Below are positions 59,549 through 64,000 of a DNA stretch of 64,000 nucleotides, one piece after another. The notes under the pieces are model-generated. The model made no database searches, was not told the origin of the DNA, and saw only the letters and a program-made list of their open reading frames with translations. The translations under genes and the position numbers were made by a program. The first letter of the stretch is position 1. Every line of letters begins with the position of its first letter. The stretch comes from Paenalcaligenes sp050487225 (GTDB lineage: Bacteria; Pseudomonadota; Gammaproteobacteria; Burkholderiales; Burkholderiaceae_B), in contig NZ_JBKQGY010000002.1 of assembly GCF_050487225.1 (NCBI RefSeq), positions 62,001-126,000 on the forward strand, written 5' to 3'.

Positions 59549-60160
59549 TTAAGCTTCTTCGGAGGACTCGCCTTCTTCGCCTTCGTCTTCTTCAGCCTTA
59601 GCACCGCCAACAGCCAGAGCAGCTGCCAATACTGGATCTTCTTCAGTACCTGCGTATTCAACGCCAGCTGGCAATTTGATTTGGCTCAGCAACATGTTAG
59701 CGTTTTCGCCCATTTCACCCAAATCTACTGTGATTTCAGTAGGCAGGTTTTTTGGCAAGCAAGTGATTTCCAGGTCAACAGCAACGTGGCTGATTACTTG
59801 GCTGTGCAGTTTAACTGCTGGGGATGCATCACCGTTCACGTAGTTCAGAGGTACACGTGTAGTGATTTTCTCGCCAGCCATCACACGTTGGAAATCAACG
59901 TGCATAACTTGCTGTTTGTATGGGTGCCATTGCACAGCACGTACCAGAACGTCTTGAGCTTTACCGTCCAGTTCCATTGTCAAAATGGAAGCGTGGAAAG
60001 CAGGTTTGTTCAAGTCGTGGTAAATCTGGTTGTGGTCCAGAGCAATTACTTGTGGCTCAGCGTTACCACCGTACACAACGGCAGGCACCTGACCAGCGCG
60101 ACGCAGGCGGCGGCTCGCACCCGAACCCTGTACGCTACGCGAGGAAGCAGCAAATTTCAT
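59549..60160 (-). CDS. rplY: 50S ribosomal protein L25/Ctc
   Basis: L25 binds 5S rRNA. MKFAASSRSVQGSGASRRLRRAGQVPAVVYGG is the L25 core, followed by the beta-domain of the long Ctc form and an acidic glutamate-rich tail (EEDEGEEGESSEEA). The start is ATG 60160, giving 203 residues; an in-frame ATG at 60193 adds eleven unconserved residues. Confidence 0.95.
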   Translation of the reverse strand: MKFAASSRSVQGSGASRRLRRAGQVPAVVYGGNAEPQVIALDHNQIYHDLNKPAFHASILTMELDGKAQDVLVRAVQWHPYKQQVMHVDFQRVMAGEKITTRVPLNYVNGDASPAVKLHSQVISHVAVDLEITCLPKNLPTEITVDLGEMGENANMLLSQIKLPAGVEYAGTEEDPVLAAALAVGGAKAEEDEGEEGESSEEA

Positions 60161-60249
60161 GAGAGACTCCAATATGGCCAAAGGCCGTTTCAATGACGCA
60201 GGTTATGCGTCGACTAGTAGGGCTACCGCGACCAGTAACCCTAGAAAAA

Positions 60250-61200
60250 TCAATCTACAAACAGTGAGCTAACCGACTCAGCGTTATAAATACGCATCAT
60301 GGTTTCGCCCAGCAAAGGCGCACAGGACAACTGGCGAATTTTGCTGCATTCACGTGCTGCGGCGGACAAAGGAATCGTGTCAGTGACTACCAGTTCATTT
60401 AACTGGGAGTTGCTGATACGTTCAATGGCTTCGCCAGACAACACAGGGTGTGTACAGTATGCGTATACAGCGCCAGCACCGCGCTCTTTCAGCGCTTCGG
60501 CAGCTTTACACAATGTACCGGCTGTATCAACCATGTCATCCATGATCAAACATGTACGACCGTTGACGTCACCGATGATGTTCATGACTTCGGACACGTT
60601 GGCGCGAGGACGGCGTTTATCAATAATCGCCAGATCAGCTTCCAACTGTTTAGCCAAGGCTCGAGCTCGTACCACACCACCGATATCAGGGGACACCACC
60701 ACCAAGTCTTGGTAGTTACAGCGCCAGATATCGCCCAACAAAATGGGGGATGCGTAGATGTTATCTACGGGGATATCGAAGAAACCTTGAATTTGATCAG
60801 CGTGCAGATCCATGGTCATGACTCGATCTACCCCAACCACTTGCAGCATGTTGGCTACAACTTTGGCGGTAATAGATACACGCGCAGAACGAGGACGTCG
60901 GTCTTGGCGGGCGTAACCAAAATAAGGGATTGCTGCTGTAATGCGGCCTGCGGAAGCACGGCGTAGTGCATCCACCATCACCATGATTTCCATCAGATTG
61001 TCGTTCGTAGGCGCGCAGGTGGGCTGAAGAACGAAAACGTCACGACCACGCACATTTTCATTGATTTCAACCATCACTTCCCCGTCGGAGAAGCGACCTA
61101 CTGTCATTTTGCCCAGAGACATATCCAGATGATTGACAACGTCTACAGCCAAACGAGGGTTGGCTGTCCCAGTGAAAATCATGAAGCGGTCGTTTGCCAT
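60250..61200 (-). CDS. prs: Ribose-phosphate pyrophosphokinase
   Basis: Prs makes PRPP for nucleotide, histidine and tryptophan synthesis. The ATP-loop YARQDRRPRSARVSI, the DLHADQIQGFFDIPVDN catalytic strand, VVVSPDIGG and the PRPP-binding IMDDMVDTAGTLCKAA are visible. The start ATG 61200 (MANDRFMIFTG) gives 316 residues, the normal size; the frame extends upstream to 61269 without conserved sequence. It follows tRNA-Gln with a terminator between. Confidence 0.96.
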   Translation of the reverse strand: MANDRFMIFTGTANPRLAVDVVNHLDMSLGKMTVGRFSDGEVMVEINENVRGRDVFVLQPTCAPTNDNLMEIMVMVDALRRASAGRITAAIPYFGYARQDRRPRSARVSITAKVVANMLQVVGVDRVMTMDLHADQIQGFFDIPVDNIYASPILLGDIWRCNYQDLVVVSPDIGGVVRARALAKQLEADLAIIDKRRPRANVSEVMNIIGDVNGRTCLIMDDMVDTAGTLCKAAEALKERGAGAVYAYCTHPVLSGEAIERISNSQLNELVVTDTIPLSAAARECSKIRQLSCAPLLGETMMRIYNAESVSSLFVD

Positions 61201-61227
61201 GAGATGTGCTGTGTAGGTGATGCAAAC

Positions 61228-61278
61228 AAAAAAGCAAAGCTGTTGGCCGCAGCCCTTCGGGTACGACACAACAGCTTT
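61228..61278 (-). terminator. Terminator between tRNA-Gln and prs
   Basis: AAAGCTGTTG and CAACAGCTTT form a perfect 10-bp stem with a long loop that has its own small GCCC/GGGT pairing. On the minus strand it is followed by GC and six T residues. It ends the ispE-tRNA transcript or attenuates entry into prs. Confidence 0.75.
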
Positions 61279-61306
61279 ACGATTTCAGGGTTTAACCTGA
61301 GTGATT

Positions 61307-61383
61307 TGGCTGGGGAAGAAGGATTCGAACCTTCGCATGCTGGAATCAAAATCCAGTGCCTTAACCAGCTTGGCGATTCCCCA
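61307..61383 (-). tRNA. tRNA-Gln (anticodon TTG)
   Basis: The minus strand gives a complete cloverleaf: acceptor TGGGGAA with TTCCCCA, anticodon arm CTGGA-TTTTGAT-TCCAG with anticodon TTG, T-arm GAAGGTTCGAATCCTTC, discriminator G and encoded CCA. It lies between ispE and prs, the usual betaproteobacterial position. There is no sign of an integrated element here. Confidence 0.96.
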
Positions 61384-61387
61384 AATT

Positions 61388-62320
61388 CTATTTTAGCCAG
61401 GAGTATAACGGGTGATAATCAAGCCCTTGGCTAAGCCATTGACCTTTTACCAGCAACTGCCTGTCATGTGTCAGGTTGAGTAGTTTACCGCTAATTCTTC
61501 TGTTTTGACTAGAGGCCGTGGCGTAATTGCTATACTCAACAAAAACACACGAACCTGAGCCTGTCATTCTAACATGTAAATTATTGTTTCGCAAGATCCT
61601 AATTACTGCATCTAACGCTACATGATTTTTACATGCGATGGGCTCCATGTCGTTCCTCCCAAAAAGCAAAGAAGAAGTTTCTTTTTCACTTTTCTTGTGA
61701 GAGGCAGCTCGCCATCCATCAAAGAACGTAATTATTACACTCTTAGAATTACGTGTCAACCCTTTGTCAGCAAAAATTTCTGCTGTACTCACAAAAGCAT
61801 TAGGTTGCACCACCGTGTACCACGCTGGTGGCAGGCTTACTGCCCTCAACTGCTCGCCAATGCCGGTAGCAAATGCATTTTGGCCAAACACAAAAACAGG
61901 GACATCAGCCCCTAGCTGTACAGCCAAGCGCATCAGTTGCGCCCGACTCAAGCCTGTTTCCCATAATTTGTTCAGAGCTATCAGTGTACTGGCAGCATCA
62001 CTAGAACCACCGCCTAAGCCACCGCCTGCTGGAATGCGTTTAACACAATCTAGCTCTACTCCGTACGAGGTGCCTGTAGCGTGCTGCAATAAACGCGCCG
62101 CTCTCACCATTAAGTCATCTTCGGCAGCCAAGCCGCTTAAGGTTTCTTGGGCTCGTACAATTTGACCATCGTTACGTCGTTCAAAGTTCAACGTATCTTG
62201 AAGATCAATAAACCTAAATACGGTTTCTAGCTTATGGTAGCCATCTAGTCTGCGCCCCACCAAGTGTAAAAACAGATTGAGCTTAGCTGGTGCAGGTACA
62301 TCGTATAACGCTTTGCCCAT
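61388..62320 (-). CDS. ispE: 4-diphosphocytidyl-2-C-methyl-D-erythritol kinase
   Basis: IspE phosphorylates CDP-methylerythritol in the non-mevalonate isoprenoid pathway. The GHMP-kinase ATP loop PAGGGLGGGSSDAAS lies near residue 98 and the start APAKLNLFLHLVGRRLDGYH is typical. The third motif MTGSGSCVF is near the C-terminus. The stretch around residues 200-225 (WRAASHKKSEKETSSLLFGR) is less usual. At 310 residues it is full length and seems functional. It is 5 bp after lolB. Confidence 0.94.
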   Translation of the reverse strand: MGKALYDVPAPAKLNLFLHLVGRRLDGYHKLETVFRFIDLQDTLNFERRNDGQIVRAQETLSGLAAEDDLMVRAARLLQHATGTSYGVELDCVKRIPAGGGLGGGSSDAASTLIALNKLWETGLSRAQLMRLAVQLGADVPVFVFGQNAFATGIGEQLRAVSLPPAWYTVVQPNAFVSTAEIFADKGLTRNSKSVIITFFDGWRAASHKKSEKETSSLLFGRNDMEPIACKNHVALDAVIRILRNNNLHVRMTGSGSCVFVEYSNYATASSQNRRISGKLLNLTHDRQLLVKGQWLSQGLDYHPLYSWLK

Positions 62321-62325
62321 GCTAC

Positions 62326-62910
62326 TTACCTGTCTACCACCAAACGCACACTAATATCACGCTGCGCATCATTGCGATTCAATTGCAGTACTCGTGGGCC
62401 AGTTTGATCGTAGCGCTGTAAACGCACGCGCCAACCATCTTGCACAAACGCCTCTGGACGTCCGTCAGCGTCTCGTTCAGCAGTCACACTGGTTTTTCCT
62501 TGCAGCCATGCACGTAAATACGCGACAGGAATGGGGCTGCCCAACAGTTGCTCGACGAGCTCATCCGGCCCTGTTGCATATTCCATGCTGCCATCGGTGC
62601 GCTGCAAGCTAGCCCCTTGAGGCATAACCAGCACTCGCGCCAAGACCGTCCCCATAGGGTTGGTCAAATCTATTTGCAAAATACCTTGCTGATCTAACCA
62701 GGTGAAGCCGCCCTGCACCGCTTGGCGCTCACCCGCAAACTCTTGCATCGTGACAGCAAACCTACCGCTGCGCTCAAACGACGTCGACAGCACTACCTCG
62801 TTGCCATCAGACGATGATGGCAATGGTGTGGCACACGCACTCAACAACGCGGCCAATGCCACCCATGCTAATCGTCGCCACGAGCGGAAAAAAGAAAATA
62901 CAGCGTTCAT
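62326..62910 (-). CDS. lolB: Outer membrane lipoprotein LolB
   Basis: LolB receives lipoproteins from LolA and inserts them into the outer membrane. A lipoprotein signal ends in LLSACA near residue 26. The mature part has GRFAVTMQEFAGERQAVQGGFTWLDQQGILQIDLTNPMGT, the LolB beta-sheet start, and the PVAYLRAWLQGK segment. The length of 194 is normal. It lies between the TPR gene and ispE in one likely operon. Confidence 0.92.
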   Translation of the reverse strand: MNAVFSFFRSWRRLAWVALAALLSACATPLPSSSDGNEVVLSTSFERSGRFAVTMQEFAGERQAVQGGFTWLDQQGILQIDLTNPMGTVLARVLVMPQGASLQRTDGSMEYATGPDELVEQLLGSPIPVAYLRAWLQGKTSVTAERDADGRPEAFVQDGWRVRLQRYDQTGPRVLQLNRNDAQRDISVRLVVDR

Positions 62911-62916
62911 AATGGA

Positions 62917-64000
62917 TTACGGCAGGGTGACGCCCAAACGTTTCAACGTATTGAGCAAAGCTTCATTGGTGGGATCGTGCGCCAAGGCATCCGCCCAAAT
63001 TTGTTTGGCTTGCTCGGGACGACCATCTACCCAGTACACCTCGCCCAAGTGTGCCGCCACATCAGCGGAAGGCATCAGTGCGTACGAACGCTCTAGATAC
63101 TCAGCCGCAGCTTGGTAGTCACCCACACGGAACAAGTACCAACCCACGCTATCCAGAATATACGGATTGTTAGGCTCAAGCTCCATGGCTTGCTCTAACA
63201 AGTCTTGCGCTTCACTTAGGTTACGATTTTGATCTGCCAAGGTGTAACCCAACGAGTTATAAGCATTGGCCTCAGTAGGCTCCAGCTCAATCACTTCGCG
63301 CATTAGTTTTTCAAACTCAGGATAACGCCCCTGACGCTCGTATAGCATGGCCAAGTCGTATTTGACCTCGGCGGTATCCGGTAGCTCTTTATTGGCGCGC
63401 TCTAACACCGTCGTGGCCATATCAGTACGCCCTGCTTCGCGGTAAATAGATGCACGAGTTAACGCGACTACCGCTTGCTCTTGGCGGTCTTGTGTACCCA
63501 AGGTGTCTAGGGTACGTTGCGCTTTTTTCAGATCACCCGATCGTGCCTCTAATACAGCACGGTGTACACGCGATTGGAAACGCAGCATGGGCTCTTCGAT
63601 AAGATCCAACTGCTTGATCGCTTCCGCGTAATCTCTGCGCTCTTCAGCAATGCGTACCAGCAGTAAACGTGCATCAGAAATACCGGCCAGCGCATTGCTA
63701 ACGCCATCGTTCACACTACGTCTGCGTTGGCTTTGCACGCTGATGAATTCTTCTAGCCCTTCTATAGCCTCATCGTAACGTTGAGCACGCAACAGCACTT
63801 CAGCCTTGGTGTACAACAAATCAAAATCTTCAGGGTTGCGCGCCTGCATAGTATCAATCAAGGCTAATGCCTCGTTGAATTTGCGATGGTCCACAAACCG
63901 GCTAATCAACAGCAACTGCAACTTACGCATTTCTGGATTGCGTTGCACGACAGTTGAAGCTTCTTTTAGCGCAGTTTCCACATCCACATGCAAACCGTAT
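62917..64000 (-). CDS. TPR-repeat protein, 5' part outside the window
   Basis: The visible C-terminal 360 residues are a chain of tetratricopeptide repeats: for example FDLLYTKAEVLLRAQRYDEA, AEVKYDLAMLYERQGRYPEF, ANAYNSLGYTLADQNRNLSEA and NPYILDSVGWYLFRVGDYQAA. The frame stays open to the edge of the window, so the start and a probable signal sequence lie beyond it. It is next to lolB as in other Burkholderiales, where it is taken as an exported or outer membrane-associated protein. Partners are unknown. Confidence 0.88.
   Translation of the reverse strand, partial: YGLHVDVETALKEASTVVQRNPEMRKLQLLLISRFVDHRKFNEALALIDTMQARNPEDFDLLYTKAEVLLRAQRYDEAIEGLEEFISVQSQRRRSVNDGVSNALAGISDARLLLVRIAEERRDYAEAIKQLDLIEEPMLRFQSRVHRAVLEARSGDLKKAQRTLDTLGTQDRQEQAVVALTRASIYREAGRTDMATTVLERANKELPDTAEVKYDLAMLYERQGRYPEFEKLMREVIELEPTEANAYNSLGYTLADQNRNLSEAQDLLEQAMELEPNNPYILDSVGWYLFRVGDYQAAAEYLERSYALMPSADVAAHLGEVYWVDGRPEQAKQIWADALAHDPTNEALLNTLKRLGVTLP

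Noticed and set aside
61307..61383. tRNA-Gln as an integration site
   Set aside because: No integrase, no repeated tRNA end and normal gene order on both sides; the only integrase sits at ychF.

Overview
The window is a bacterial chromosome segment whose gene orders point to a betaproteobacterium of the order Burkholderiales, probably Alcaligenaceae-like. The clues are tyrS / M23 peptidase / anmK / erpA / DUF6776 / argC / rpsI-rplM on the left and ychF / CPBP protease / pth / rplY / prs / tRNA-Gln / ispE / lolB / TPR protein on the right. The taxon is inferred from synteny and protein character, not from a database search. The host DNA looks close to balanced in G+C, whereas 30-57 kb is visibly richer in G+C, which fits acquired DNA.

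Left chromosomal part (1-29.9 kb). Housekeeping genes (tyrS to rplM, a TRAP solute receptor, pmbA and darP) are followed by an iron and export block. That block holds a NodT-type outer membrane channel, MacB, MacA, a YncE-like propeller lipoprotein and a TonB-dependent receptor with a signalling domain, and further on a FecI/FecR pair. Near-identical Fur-box-like sequences lie upstream of the receptor and of fecI. A MocR-type regulator with a divergent EamA exporter separates the two iron parts. Then come LysR / beta-carbonic anhydrase, msrPQ preceded by decayed remnants of a two-component system, an ArsR / AHSA1-like pair and a second-type ClpP.

Integrated element (about 29,945-56,888, near 26.9 kb). 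A P4-type tyrosine integrase lies at the right end. The target appears to be the last codons of ychF: a 14-bp sequence is present at both ends (13/14 identical), and the left copy still encodes the FLFNV-stop tail of YchF. The left arm carries an AlpA-like regulator, a TrfA-like initiator, an iteron and DnaA-box origin, an XRE repressor with candidate operators, and five overlapping small genes (membrane protein, lipoprotein, exported protein, YpsA/MoCo-carrier-like SLOG protein, small acidic protein). A gene-free stretch with five 21-22-bp repeats separates this from a defence island. That island holds NurA and HerA homologues on the minus strand. Divergent from them is a 14.5-kb operon: WYL regulator, two hsdM genes, hsdS, hsdR, a DUF262/DUF1524 GmrSD-like nuclease and a 1418-residue fusion of a RecB/Cas4-like nuclease with a UPF1-like helicase. 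A convergent orphan DNA aminomethyltransferase, an unknown gene and the integrase complete it. No conjugation genes are visible.

The most unusual content is this island: one WYL-headed operon joining a two-HsdM type I restriction-modification system to a GmrSD-like nuclease and a nuclease-helicase, with a bacterial NurA-HerA pair sharing the promoter region. The parts are recognisable families; that they act as one system is inference.
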